From the NCBI RefSeq assembly GCF_014200305.1, contig NZ_JACHBL010000001.1, positions 2,542,001-2,606,000 on the forward strand: a stretch of 64,000 nt of DNA, read 5' to 3'. Under the pieces are notes generated by a model. The model ran no database searches. It saw nothing but the letters and a program-made list of their open reading frames with translations, and was not told where the DNA came from. How positions within the stretch are numbered: the stretch's first letter is position 1; each line of letters begins with the position of its first letter. Position numbers and translations under genes: made by a program. Below, one piece after another: positions 25,518 through 33,788 of this stretch. This DNA comes from Neomicrococcus lactis (GTDB lineage: Bacteria; Actinomycetota; Actinomycetes; Actinomycetales; Micrococcaceae).

Positions 25518-27515
25518 ATGACGACCACCGACAATCTTCGCAGCACTTCCCGCGTACGAGCCTCAGCGCTCGAGGGTCGCAACTGGCTCAACACCGGTGG
25601 TAAACAGCTGAATCTGGAAGATCTCCGCGGCAAGATCGTCCTCTTGGACTTCTGGACGTTCTGCTGCATCAACTGCTTGCACGTGCTGGACGAATTGCGT
25701 CCGCTCGAAGAGAAGTACCGCGACGTCCTGGTGACCGTGGGCGTGCACTCCCCGAAGTTTGAACACGAAGCTGACCCGGTAGCGCTTGCCGCCGCCGTGG
25801 AGCGCTACGAAATTCACCACCCGGTCCTCGATGACCCAGAGCTCAAGACGTGGCAGTCCTACGCGGCACGCGCGTGGCCAACCCTTGTGGTGGTGGATCC
25901 TGAAGGCACCATCGTGGCGCACTTGTCCGGCGAAGGTCACGCGAACGGCCTCGAGGTCCTCGTGGAAGAGCTCATTGCCGAGCATGAGGCCAAGGGCACG
26001 CTGCACCGCGGTGACGGTCCCTACGTTGCACCTCCAGCCCGCGAAGGCGACCTGCGCTTCCCTGGCAAGGTCGTGGCGCTGCGCGACGGAGGCTTCCTCG
26101 TGGGCGACTCCGGCCACCACCGCATCGTCGAGTTGGATCAGGACTTGCGCACGGTTCGCCGTGTGATCGGCGCCGGCATCAAGGGTTTCGCTGATTCGCC
26201 GAAGGATTACGACGCCGCTGGATCGCCTCAGGGTGCAGGCTCGGATCAGTCCGGTGTTGATCAGTCCGGTGGAGCGCAATTCAATGAACCTCAAGGCTTG
26301 GCCCTCCTCCCGGAGGATGTGGCAGCCAAGGTGGGCTACGACGTCGTAGTGGCCGATACCGTCAATCACCGCCTCCGCGGCATTTCCCTGGCAACGGGTG
26401 CCGTGCGCACGCTCGCTGGAAACGGTGTGCAGCGCTTGCTGGACACCGAACAGGCTCGCAAGGAAGCTCCCGGAATCGGCGTGAACTTGGCCGAGGGTCT
26501 GGCTGCTGGCGCGCTTGAGGTTTCGCTGTCTTCCCCATGGGACGTGGTGTGGTCTGAAAAGGCACAGCGCGTGATCGTGGCGATGGCTGGCACGCACCAG
26601 ATCTTCTCCTTTGATCCTGTGTCCGGGGCCGTGGCGGTCTTTGCCGGTTCCGGTTTGGAAGGCCTCGAGGACGGCGCTGCCGAGACCTCGTGGTTCGCGC
26701 AGACCTCCGGCTTGGCCACTGATGCGGCTGGCGACATCTGGTTGGCCGACGCCGAGACCTCGGCGCTGCGTGTTTTGCGTGTGGGCGACGACGGCGCTGT
26801 GACGGCCGTTGAGACGCTCGTGGGTCAGGGACTGTACGACTTTGGCTTCCAAGACGGCGCAGCCACTGACGCTCGCTTCCAGCACCCTCTGGGTGTGACG
26901 GTGCTGCCGGATGGTTCCGTGGCTGTTGCTGACACCTACAACGGGGCTGTGCGCCGCGTTGATCTTGCCTCCGGCGAAGTTTCCACGCTGGCGCGTGGAT
27001 TGGCTGAGCCATCCGACGTCTTGTTGGACGATTCCGTGGACGGCGAGCCCGTGCTGTTGATCGTGGAGACCAACCGCCACGAACTCGTGCGCATCCCGTT
27101 GCCTAAGGAAGCGCTGCGCGTGGATGAGGGTTCTGCCCAGGTCACGCGTCCTCGCACGCCCGTGGCAGCTGGCGAGCACCAGCTCGTGGTGCGCTTTGCC
27201 GCTCCGAAGGGCCAGAAGCTCGATGACCGATGGGGCGATCCCACGCAGCTGAAGATTTCCTCGTCGCCCGAGAACTTGCTCGTAGAAGGCGCTGGAACGT
27301 CCGTGGGCCTGACGCGCACGCTCGTCTTGAACCCCAATGTCCCCGAAGGCGTTCTGCACATCACCGCCCGTGCGGCAGCCTGCGATGGCGAGCCAGGCGG
27401 AGAGATCCCAGATCACGCAGCATGCCACTTGTACCAGCAGGACTGGGGCATCCCCGTGCTCTTGGCTGAGGATGGCGCCACCGAGCTTGAGCTCGATCTG
27501 CGCGGCGTGAACTAA
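25518..27515 (+). CDS. Thioredoxin-like / NHL-repeat protein
   Basis: A protein of 665 residues. An N-terminal TlpA/thioredoxin fold carries a CXXC in FWTFCCINCLHVLDEL and a cis-Pro in ARAWPTLVVVDPEG. After residue 170 NHL beta-propeller repeats follow (GLALLPEDVAAKVGYDVVVA, then VADTVNHRLRGI, LADAETSALRVL and VADTYNGAVRRV), ending in a small beta domain with two further Cys. No signal peptide is seen, so it looks cytosolic. AGGAGC lies 8 nt before the ATG. Related proteins (NHLRC2 type) are of uncertain function; the C-terminal redox site suggests dithiol chemistry. Confidence 0.85.
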   Translation: MTTTDNLRSTSRVRASALEGRNWLNTGGKQLNLEDLRGKIVLLDFWTFCCINCLHVLDELRPLEEKYRDVLVTVGVHSPKFEHEADPVALAAAVERYEIHHPVLDDPELKTWQSYAARAWPTLVVVDPEGTIVAHLSGEGHANGLEVLVEELIAEHEAKGTLHRGDGPYVAPPAREGDLRFPGKVVALRDGGFLVGDSGHHRIVELDQDLRTVRRVIGAGIKGFADSPKDYDAAGSPQGAGSDQSGVDQSGGAQFNEPQGLALLPEDVAAKVGYDVVVADTVNHRLRGISLATGAVRTLAGNGVQRLLDTEQARKEAPGIGVNLAEGLAAGALEVSLSSPWDVVWSEKAQRVIVAMAGTHQIFSFDPVSGAVAVFAGSGLEGLEDGAAETSWFAQTSGLATDAAGDIWLADAETSALRVLRVGDDGAVTAVETLVGQGLYDFGFQDGAATDARFQHPLGVTVLPDGSVAVADTYNGAVRRVDLASGEVSTLARGLAEPSDVLLDDSVDGEPVLLIVETNRHELVRIPLPKEALRVDEGSAQVTRPRTPVAAGEHQLVVRFAAPKGQKLDDRWGDPTQLKISSSPENLLVEGAGTSVGLTRTLVLNPNVPEGVLHITARAAACDGEPGGEIPDHAACHLYQQDWGIPVLLAEDGATELELDLRGVN

Positions 27516-27547
27516 CCGAAGCTCTTTCGGGAAGCACCAACTTCACA

Positions 27548-27592
27548 GACCTAGGACCTTGGGGGCATGTGCCCGGTGAGGGGTCCTAGGTC
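27548..27592. terminator. Bidirectional hairpin between convergent genes
   Basis: GACCTAGGACC (27548-27558) and GGTCCTAGGTC (27582-27592) pair perfectly around an internally GC-rich loop (GGGGGCATGTGCCC). It lies between the NHL gene and the convergent minus-strand gene and overlaps the latter's stop codon. Confidence 0.7.
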
Positions 27593-28701
27593 TTGTTGTT
27601 GGGGTCGTAATCGAACGCGTCCGGGGTGACCGTCACGCGGTTGCCGTTGACCGTCACGGCCGCTGAGAACTCAAACGGGTCCTCTTCTTGGACCGTGGCA
27701 CGTTCGCCTGAATCCAGATCCTGCTCTTCCAGTGCAATCTTCGCCCGGCCATGGAGCCGTTCCACTTCCCAGCCCTTCGGCGTCAGGGTCACCTCTGCCT
27801 CGGGATACTGCAGGATCTCCCACTTGATGGTGGAGGAGCGCACGCGAGCGTTCGTGTCATAGTTCATGGGGCAACCAGCCGGCTTCAGCACTTGGCGACT
27901 AGCGCACTCGTCCAAGTAGCTCTTGAGCTGGGCGTCAATGTAGTCAGAGAGCGAGTCGCTGGCCTCTGCGCCCAAAGAAATCTTGGGTGCGGCTTGGTCG
28001 AAGCTCGTGATGGCCTGTTGCTTCTGCGGACCCTTGATGAACTTGGTCTCGTAGGACGCGTTCACCATTGCCGGAGGCAGCACGGGATAGCTTTGTGCTT
28101 TCCATGCTGGACCGCCGTCCTTGGGCTTGCCGCCGTCAGCGGTCAGCGGGGATGCCGAACCGTTGACGTCCACTTGAGGCGAATACTGAGCCTGCACTGT
28201 GGCGGTGGGCAACGTGACCGGAACGAATTCCCAATGGTCGAAGAACAGCCAATCCGTCCTCGTCTTCTGCAACCTAAACGTGGTCTGTTGCTCGGTAGAC
28301 CCCATCTTGTAGGTCGCCGTCACCGTGCGCTGATCTGGGTCAGAAGCGCTTCCAGCCGTCACGAAGTCGAGGTTAGAAGTGTCGAGTCCTTTCAGGGACG
28401 CCTTGAATGGCTCGCCGCTCAATAAGACCGCGTCCCCGGTAGGAACTTTTGCCTTGAGAAGTCCCAAGACACGATCACTGCGGCCCGACTGCAGCAACTC
28501 AAAATACTGAGATACCTGCCTCTCCGGGCCAAAGTAGGTCTGATTCACGCTAGTGATAGCAATCGTCGATCCAGCGATCGACAGCGCGCAGGCTCCCGCC
28601 CAGAACCACGGACTCTTGAGGATGTTGCTCTTGGGAGCGCGTGATTCCGGGGGAGCGGACGCCGAGACTTCGGGGGACTCTGCTACTGAATCTTCCGTCA
28701 T
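27586..28701 (-). CDS. Membrane-anchored protein of unknown function
   Basis: A protein of 371 residues. A short Pro/Ser-rich cytosolic start leads to one membrane helix (SPWFWAGACALSIAGSTIAI), then an extracytoplasmic part of about 310 residues with the sequence VSQYFELLQSGRSDRVLGLL, resembling DUF4878/lumazine-binding-like NTF2 folds, and two Cys (DECASRQVLKPAGC) that may form a disulfide. It lies 6 nt downstream of the HerA-like ATPase, so both are one operon. Function is unknown. Confidence 0.75.
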   Translation of the reverse strand: MTEDSVAESPEVSASAPPESRAPKSNILKSPWFWAGACALSIAGSTIAITSVNQTYFGPERQVSQYFELLQSGRSDRVLGLLKAKVPTGDAVLLSGEPFKASLKGLDTSNLDFVTAGSASDPDQRTVTATYKMGSTEQQTTFRLQKTRTDWLFFDHWEFVPVTLPTATVQAQYSPQVDVNGSASPLTADGGKPKDGGPAWKAQSYPVLPPAMVNASYETKFIKGPQKQQAITSFDQAAPKISLGAEASDSLSDYIDAQLKSYLDECASRQVLKPAGCPMNYDTNARVRSSTIKWEILQYPEAEVTLTPKGWEVERLHGRAKIALEEQDLDSGERATVQEEDPFEFSAAVTVNGNRVTVTPDAFDYDPNNKT

Positions 28702-28707
28702 GCAGGC

Positions 28708-30357
28708 CTAGCGACGGCGGCGGCGCGTGCCGAAAATGCCACGCAAGAACTCGCGGCCCAGCTGGTTCGCGACATCGAGAGCTACGTCCATGACCACGTT
28801 GTCCTGCTTCTTCGGGCGAGACTTGGGAGCCTCTGCCTGTGGTGCGGGCGCTTCTTGAGGAGCCTGCTGCGGAGCCGGAGGCACCGAGGCGGGACGGCCC
28901 AGAATGTCTTCTTCGATGCGACGCGCCTCGTCCTGAACGCTTCCGGCGGGCTGGCCCTGAGCGTTGGGAGCTTGAGCCGATTCGCCCGTAGCAGGAACAC
29001 TCGCGGCGGCACCATTGAGCTTCTCGAACGCCGAGACGCCATCTACGGCGGTGCCGTATTGGCTGAGTAGGGGTGAGGCCTGGACGGTGCTCGTGACGAT
29101 GGTTGCGTCTGATGCGCCCATCTGGGAACGAGGCGTCCACATCTTGGTCCAGGCCACCGGGGTTGGCGCACCGGACTCGTTCATGACGGTCACGATAGCC
29201 TCACCGGTACCGGCCTGCGTGAGGGCCTCTTCGAGGTCGTAGTCAGAGGTCGGGAATGTGGAGATGGTCTGCTTGAGAGCCTTTGCATCATCCGGCGTAA
29301 AAGCGCGCAGTGCGTGCTGAACGCGGTTGGCGAGCTGGCCCAGTACGTCCCCGGGAACGTCCTTCGGGGTCTGGGTGACGAAGAAGATGCCAACGCCCTT
29401 GGAACGGATCAAACGCACCGTGGTCATGATGGACTCAAGGAACGCGTTGGATGCGCCACGGAAGAGCAAGTGAGCTTCGTCTAGGAAGAACACAAGCTTT
29501 GGCTTTTCAACGTCGCCGACTTCTGGGAGCTCCGAGAACAAGTCTGCGAGTAGCCACATCAAGAAGGTCGAGAACAACAGCGGCTTCTCGAGAAGCGTCG
29601 AGAGCTCAAGGCTCGAGATGACGCCGCGGCCGTCAGGTGCCTGACGCAACAGCTCTGCTGTGTTGAATTCCGGCTCGCCAAAGAACTTTTCCATGCCCTG
29701 AGCTTCCAGAGTGATGAGCTCACGCAGGATGACGCCAGCCGTCGCCTTGGACAGTCCGCCGAGGTCCTTGAGTTCGTCCTTGCCCTCGTCGCTCGTGAGA
29801 TGAGAAATCACCGCACGGAGATCCTTGAGGTCAATCAGCTCGAGGCCCTTCTTGTCCGCGTAGTGGAAGATGAGCTGGAGGCTGGACTCTTGGGTTTCGT
29901 TGAGTTCAAGAATGCGGGCAAGAAGAATGGGGCCAAAGCTCGTGATGGTGGCACGGACAGGAATGCCGTTGCCGTCGCCGCCGAGGGCAAAGTACTCCAC
30001 AGGGTAGTTCTTGGCTTCCCACTGCATGCCCACGCTCTGGGTGCGCTGCAACAGCTTTTCGCTGCTGGTCCCCGCAGTGGAGAGGCCCGTGAGGTCGCCC
30101 TTGACATCAGAAACGAAGACAGGAACGCCCGCTTCAGAGAGCTGCTCCGTGAGCACCTGGAGGGTGATGGTCTTGCCCGTACCTGTAGCGCCGGCTACCA
30201 AGCCGTGGCGGTTCATCATGCCGAGTGGCAAGCGTACAAGGGCATCCGGATATACCTGGTCCTCAACCTTTGCAGCGCCCAAGACAATGGACGGCTCGGT
30301 GAAGGTGTAGCCGGAACGGATCTTTTCTACGTGATCTGAAGCATTGGTCGTAGCCAT
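28708..30357 (-). CDS. HerA-like / DUF853 ATPase
   Basis: A protein of 549 residues with Walker A AGATGTGKTITLQ (near residue 55) and Walker B KLVFFLDEAHLLF, followed by VRLIRSKGVGIFFVTQTPKD and a late Arg-rich sensor region. These are typical of the DUF853/YjgR branch of HerA-FtsK ATPases. A Pro/Ala-rich linker separates the ATPase from a short basic tail (GIFGTRRRRR). HerA proteins pump or translocate DNA, but the YjgR group has no settled function. No nuclease (NurA/SIR2) partner is next to it, so there is no sign of a defence system here. Confidence 0.85.
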   Translation of the reverse strand: MATTNASDHVEKIRSGYTFTEPSIVLGAAKVEDQVYPDALVRLPLGMMNRHGLVAGATGTGKTITLQVLTEQLSEAGVPVFVSDVKGDLTGLSTAGTSSEKLLQRTQSVGMQWEAKNYPVEYFALGGDGNGIPVRATITSFGPILLARILELNETQESSLQLIFHYADKKGLELIDLKDLRAVISHLTSDEGKDELKDLGGLSKATAGVILRELITLEAQGMEKFFGEPEFNTAELLRQAPDGRGVISSLELSTLLEKPLLFSTFLMWLLADLFSELPEVGDVEKPKLVFFLDEAHLLFRGASNAFLESIMTTVRLIRSKGVGIFFVTQTPKDVPGDVLGQLANRVQHALRAFTPDDAKALKQTISTFPTSDYDLEEALTQAGTGEAIVTVMNESGAPTPVAWTKMWTPRSQMGASDATIVTSTVQASPLLSQYGTAVDGVSAFEKLNGAAASVPATGESAQAPNAQGQPAGSVQDEARRIEEDILGRPASVPPAPQQAPQEAPAPQAEAPKSRPKKQDNVVMDVALDVANQLGREFLRGIFGTRRRRR

Positions 30358-30376
30358 GCGACTAGCTTACTTTTCT

Positions 30377-31303
30377 TCACTGAAAAATCACGGCGACCGC
30401 GACCATTGCGGGAATCGCGCCGATCGTGGTGATGAGAACGGTGTCCTTCGCCAAGGTCACGCCCTTGTTGTAACGAGAGGCATTGACGAACACGTTCTGC
30501 GCGGTGGGCAAGGATGCCATCACAATCGCCGAGAGCAACAATTCCCCCTCCAGACGGAAGATGAAGGCGGCGATGAGCCACGCGACGATCGGATGAAGGA
30601 TGAGCTTCATGGCGCTCGCCACGAGGACGTCTTTGTTGAACGGGGAGCTCTTCGCGAGCGGTCGAGAATCCACCAAGGAGATGCCAAACGCGATCAGCAT
30701 GGCAGGGATCGAGGCGCCCGCAATGAGGTCGATGGGATCCTTCAAGACCTGCGGAATTTCTACTTGCATCAACGCCACCGCGAGGCCCGAGAGGGAACCC
30801 ACAATCATGGGGTTCCGGAAGGACTGGCCAATGATGGACCGCAAGGTTGTGGGATTCTTGCTGGTGGCAGCATCCAGCATGGCAAGGTTGATCGGCGTCA
30901 GGATCGCGAGCTGAAACAGGATCACGGGAGCCGCGTGGCCGATGTCGCCGAGGACATAGATGGCGATCGGCATACCGAGGTTCGCCGAATTCACAGTAGC
31001 CGCAGACATGGCGCCAACGGTTTGATCAGCCAAGTTCCGCTTAAACCACCACTTGGTGGTCAGGATATAGATGCCCATGATGAGGAACGCGCTAATGAGC
31101 GCCACCCACAAGAGTGGACCCAGGACGGACAGCGGATCTGACTCAGACAGCGTCTTGAACAACAAGGCAGGGGACGCGACGAAGAACGTCAAACGATTCA
31201 GGGTAACCCGAGCATCAGGGCCAAGAATGCCTTTCTTGCCAACGAAGAAGCCCACCAAAATGACGGCCCACACCACGGCAAATCCGGAAAATACCCCGAG
31301 CAC
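30377..31303 (-). CDS. AEC (auxin efflux carrier) family transporter
   Basis: A permease of about 308 residues with ten predicted helices in two five-helix halves: VLGVFSGFAVVWAVILVGFF at the start, the repeat NSANLGMPIAIYVLGDIG in the first half and ASLPTAQNVFVNASRYNKG in the second, both carrying the AEC Asn-rich pattern. The start is placed at GTG 31303, with AAGGG about 8 nt upstream; an ATG at 31366 would add an unlikely polar Cys-rich leader. Substrate is unknown; family members export malate or other organic acids. Confidence 0.8.
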   Translation of the reverse strand: MLGVFSGFAVVWAVILVGFFVGKKGILGPDARVTLNRLTFFVASPALLFKTLSESDPLSVLGPLLWVALISAFLIMGIYILTTKWWFKRNLADQTVGAMSAATVNSANLGMPIAIYVLGDIGHAAPVILFQLAILTPINLAMLDAATSKNPTTLRSIIGQSFRNPMIVGSLSGLAVALMQVEIPQVLKDPIDLIAGASIPAMLIAFGISLVDSRPLAKSSPFNKDVLVASAMKLILHPIVAWLIAAFIFRLEGELLLSAIVMASLPTAQNVFVNASRYNKGVTLAKDTVLITTIGAIPAMVAVAVIFQ

Positions 31304-31376
31304 TTCAACATCCCTTTCCCTGGCGGTGCAACACGAAGCACGGCACGCAACATCAGCGATTATCAAGAATTGGATG

Positions 31377-31450
31377 TGGAGCAGGCGACGGGAATCGAAC
31401 CCGCGTGTCCAGCTTGGGAAGCTGGCGCTCTACCATTGAGCTACGTCCGC
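31377..31450 (-). tRNA. tRNA-Gly (anticodon CCC)
   Basis: Read on the minus strand it starts GCGGACGTAGCTCAATGGTA and ends with GCTCCA; the CCA is encoded. The anticodon arm CCAGC-TTCCCAA-GCTGG gives anticodon CCC. The D-arm (GCTC/GAGC) and T-arm (GCGGG TTCGATT CCCGT) fold normally. The acceptor stem has a G3-U70 wobble and an A5-C68 mismatch. Confidence 0.93.
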
Positions 31451-31495
31451 AAGTGCCCGCCGTCCGTTCGTGACAGCGGGCTTGACCAGAATAGC

Positions 31496-32689
31496 CTAGC
31501 CAGGAGCCTTTTTTCCGGTGGCGCGCGGACGCCCATAGCCCACCTTCTGGGCTAGCGGCTCGGCGAAACGGGCGATGATGGGACCCATGATCGCCAGCAG
31601 CATCACGTAGGCGGTAGCTAGTGCCGCGAGTTGCGCGGGGACCGCTCCTGAGGACACACCCAGGCCGGCGATGATGATCGAGAACTCGCCGCGAGCCACC
31701 AGCGCAGTACCAGCGCGTATCTGGCCGAGCTTGGCCACGCCAGCTCGGCGGGCCGCCCAACCGCCGGTAAAAATCTTCGTCACCGTAGTGATGATTGCCA
31801 GCAATAGCGCTGGAATGAGAACTGGGGGCATCGCCGTCGGATCCGTATTGATACCGAACAACACGAAGAACATCGCCGCGAACAAATCCCGCAACGGCTC
31901 CAAGACGCGCGTAGCCGAGTGGGCCGTGGCGCCGGAAATAGCAATGCCCAACAAGAACGCGCCGACCGCGGCGGAAACCTGGAGGCTTGCCGCGATGCCC
32001 GCCACGAGGAGCGCCGCGCCAATGAGTTTGAGCAGGAAGTTTTCGCGATCCTCGGAATGGAGCATCCGCGAAATGAAAGCGCCGTAGCGCAGGGCCAGCA
32101 CCAACACCAAGGACACGGTCAGCAGGGCGACGCCCACGGCGCGCAGTCCGCCGAAGAAGCTCACGCCTGCCAACATGGCCGTCAGAATTGGCAGGTAGAC
32201 CGCCATCGCGAGGTCTTCGATCACGAGGATCGATAGGATGGTGGGAGTCTCGCGGTTACCCAAGCGGCCCAAGTCACCCAGAACTTTGGCGATGATGCCA
32301 GAGGACGAAATCCAGCTCACGCCGCCCATAACGACGGCCGCTACGGGACCCCACCCCAGCATGAGCGCAAGCACCGCGCCCGGAGTGAAGTTCAGGACAA
32401 AGTCCACAATTCCGGCGGCCCACGTCTGCCGCAGGCCCGTAACCAGTTCTTTCGCGGTGTACTCGAGGCCCAACATGAGCAGCAACAGCACCACGCCGAG
32501 CTCGCTCGCGATATGCCCAAATTCTTCAATGCCAGTGACCGGTATGAAGCCGCCGTGACCGAAGAGCAGGCCGCCCACCAGATACAGCGGCACTGGCGAA
32601 ATGCCCATGCGCGCGGCTAATCGACCCAGAACTCCAAGACCTAAGAAAATGGCTCCGAGTTCAATCAGGACAAGGGCGGTTGGGTCCAC
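31496..32689 (-). CDS. Monovalent cation:proton antiporter (CPA2, KhtU/KefB type)
   Basis: A protein of 397 residues from GTG 32689, with 12-13 helices. The CPA2 ion-site features are visible: GVVLLLLMLGLEYTAKEL, VSWISSSGIIAKVLGDLG, LSILVIEDLAMAVYLPIL with the D-containing helix, and a late ALVARGEFSIIIAGLG. There is no C-terminal RCK domain. Instead the gene just upstream encodes a separate TrkA-C protein, the same layout as Bacillus KhtTU (K+/H+ antiporter plus regulatory subunit). Confidence 0.87.
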   Translation of the reverse strand: MDPTALVLIELGAIFLGLGVLGRLAARMGISPVPLYLVGGLLFGHGGFIPVTGIEEFGHIASELGVVLLLLMLGLEYTAKELVTGLRQTWAAGIVDFVLNFTPGAVLALMLGWGPVAAVVMGGVSWISSSGIIAKVLGDLGRLGNRETPTILSILVIEDLAMAVYLPILTAMLAGVSFFGGLRAVGVALLTVSLVLVLALRYGAFISRMLHSEDRENFLLKLIGAALLVAGIAASLQVSAAVGAFLLGIAISGATAHSATRVLEPLRDLFAAMFFVLFGINTDPTAMPPVLIPALLLAIITTVTKIFTGGWAARRAGVAKLGQIRAGTALVARGEFSIIIAGLGVSSGAVPAQLAALATAYVMLLAIMGPIIARFAEPLAQKVGYGRPRATGKKAPG

Positions 32690-32693
32690 AGAG

Positions 32694-33176
32694 TCAGCCT
32701 TCGTGCAGGATTTGCGAGGCAGCCTTGATGCCGCGAGGGGTTCCCACTACGACGACGACGTCCCCGGCAAGCAGGTCAGTTTCCGGCCCAGGGGAGGGAA
32801 TGACGTGAGCGCCGCGTACTAACGCCACGATCGAGACGCCGGTGCGGGTACGCAAGCGGGTGGCCCCGAGATCCTGCGCTGCATACGGGCTTTCGCGCGG
32901 CAATACGATTTGTTCTGTGCTGAGGCCCGCGAGGCCGCTTTGCTGGTTGGAAAGGTGCTGCACGAGCTGCGGTGCACCCAAGAGTGAACCGAGAGCGGCA
33001 GCTTCCTCCGTGGTCAGGGGAATTTCGGCGAGTGATGAATCTGGATCATCCTCTTGAGAGATCAGCAGATTCATTTCTCCGTTACGAAATTGGAGAACCC
33101 CCACCCGGCGACCGTTCGCCACCGTGATTTCACGGCGCGATCCGATTCCGGGTAGGGGCGTTTCTTCTACATTCAT
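32694..33176 (-). CDS. TrkA-C domain regulator of the cation antiporter (KhtT-like)
   Basis: A cytosolic protein of 160 residues. The N-terminal half (PLPGIGSRREITVANGRRVG) matches the KhtT-type entry domain, and the C-terminal half is an RCK_C/TrkA-C fold (VSIVALVRGAHVIPSPGPET, DLLAGDVVVVVGTPRGIKAA). It ends 4 nt before the antiporter start. In KhtTU systems this subunit gates K+ efflux in response to a nucleotide and pH; that this holds here is an inference from the gene pair. Confidence 0.85.
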   Translation of the reverse strand: MNVEETPLPGIGSRREITVANGRRVGVLQFRNGEMNLLISQEDDPDSSLAEIPLTTEEAAALGSLLGAPQLVQHLSNQQSGLAGLSTEQIVLPRESPYAAQDLGATRLRTRTGVSIVALVRGAHVIPSPGPETDLLAGDVVVVVGTPRGIKAASQILHEG

Positions 33177-33205
33177 GCGGCCAGTGTATGCCGACCGCGC
33201 GTCAC

Positions 33206-33721
33206 TTACGCGTCGGTGGCGTTTTGCGAGCCGTCCGGCTGGAAGTCCTGGCGGATTCCTGCAACGCCTTCTTCGCTGATTTCGAAGCCCAGCTCGAAGC
33301 CTGGGTTCAGCACCATGCCAGCGTTCTGGAGGTTGTCCACGACAGCCGCACCTACGACCTTGACGGCGAAAGGAGCCTGTTCAATGAACGTCGGTGGAAT
33401 GCGGGTGGGGTGGGAGAAGAGTGCAATGACGTGCTTGCCGGCAGCGTTCTCCAACATCAATGGCGTCACGTTATCCGTCTCCGCAGTGACTTCGTCACGG
33501 GAGAGGAAGAAGATCTCGGACTGCAAGAAGGTGCCGATGACTTGGCCCGCGAGGGAATCATCGTGCTGGCTACGCTCAAGCAACGACTCGAGTGGCGTCA
33601 ACGGCTGCGTGCCGTCGGTAGCCGACTCGGCAGCAGGCTGAGTAGGTGCGGCTGCCTGGCTTCCGCCGAAGAACTCGGGGGGAAGTGCGGCAGGGTTTGG
33701 GGACTGTGGCGTTTCGCTCAT
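33206..33721 (-). CDS. SseB-family protein
   Basis: A protein of 171 residues with a Pro/Ala-rich first 50 residues, then the SseB N-terminal domain (VIGTFLQSEIFFLSRDEV, KHVIALFSHPTRIPPTFIEQ, GAAVVDNLQNAGMVLNPGFE). The biochemical role of the family is unclear. It stands 29 nt upstream of the TrkA-C gene on the same strand and may be co-transcribed with it. Confidence 0.8.
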   Translation of the reverse strand: MSETPQSPNPAALPPEFFGGSQAAAPTQPAAESATDGTQPLTPLESLLERSQHDDSLAGQVIGTFLQSEIFFLSRDEVTAETDNVTPLMLENAAGKHVIALFSHPTRIPPTFIEQAPFAVKVVGAAVVDNLQNAGMVLNPGFELGFEISEEGVAGIRQDFQPDGSQNATDA

Positions 33722-33788
33722 GTCTCCAGCCGATCACGAGTTGGTGCTCAACGCAACATGAACGCGCTAGATTCCGTCAAAGAGCGAA

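Noticed and set aside
25563-27428. Antisense frame of 621 codons opposite the thioredoxin-NHL gene
   Set aside because: The plus strand has unmistakable thioredoxin and NHL motifs; the minus frame follows codon-position mirroring only.
28708-30357. HerA-type anti-phage defence module
   Set aside because: No SIR2, NurA, DUF4297 or other effector is adjacent and the protein matches the housekeeping-like DUF853 branch.
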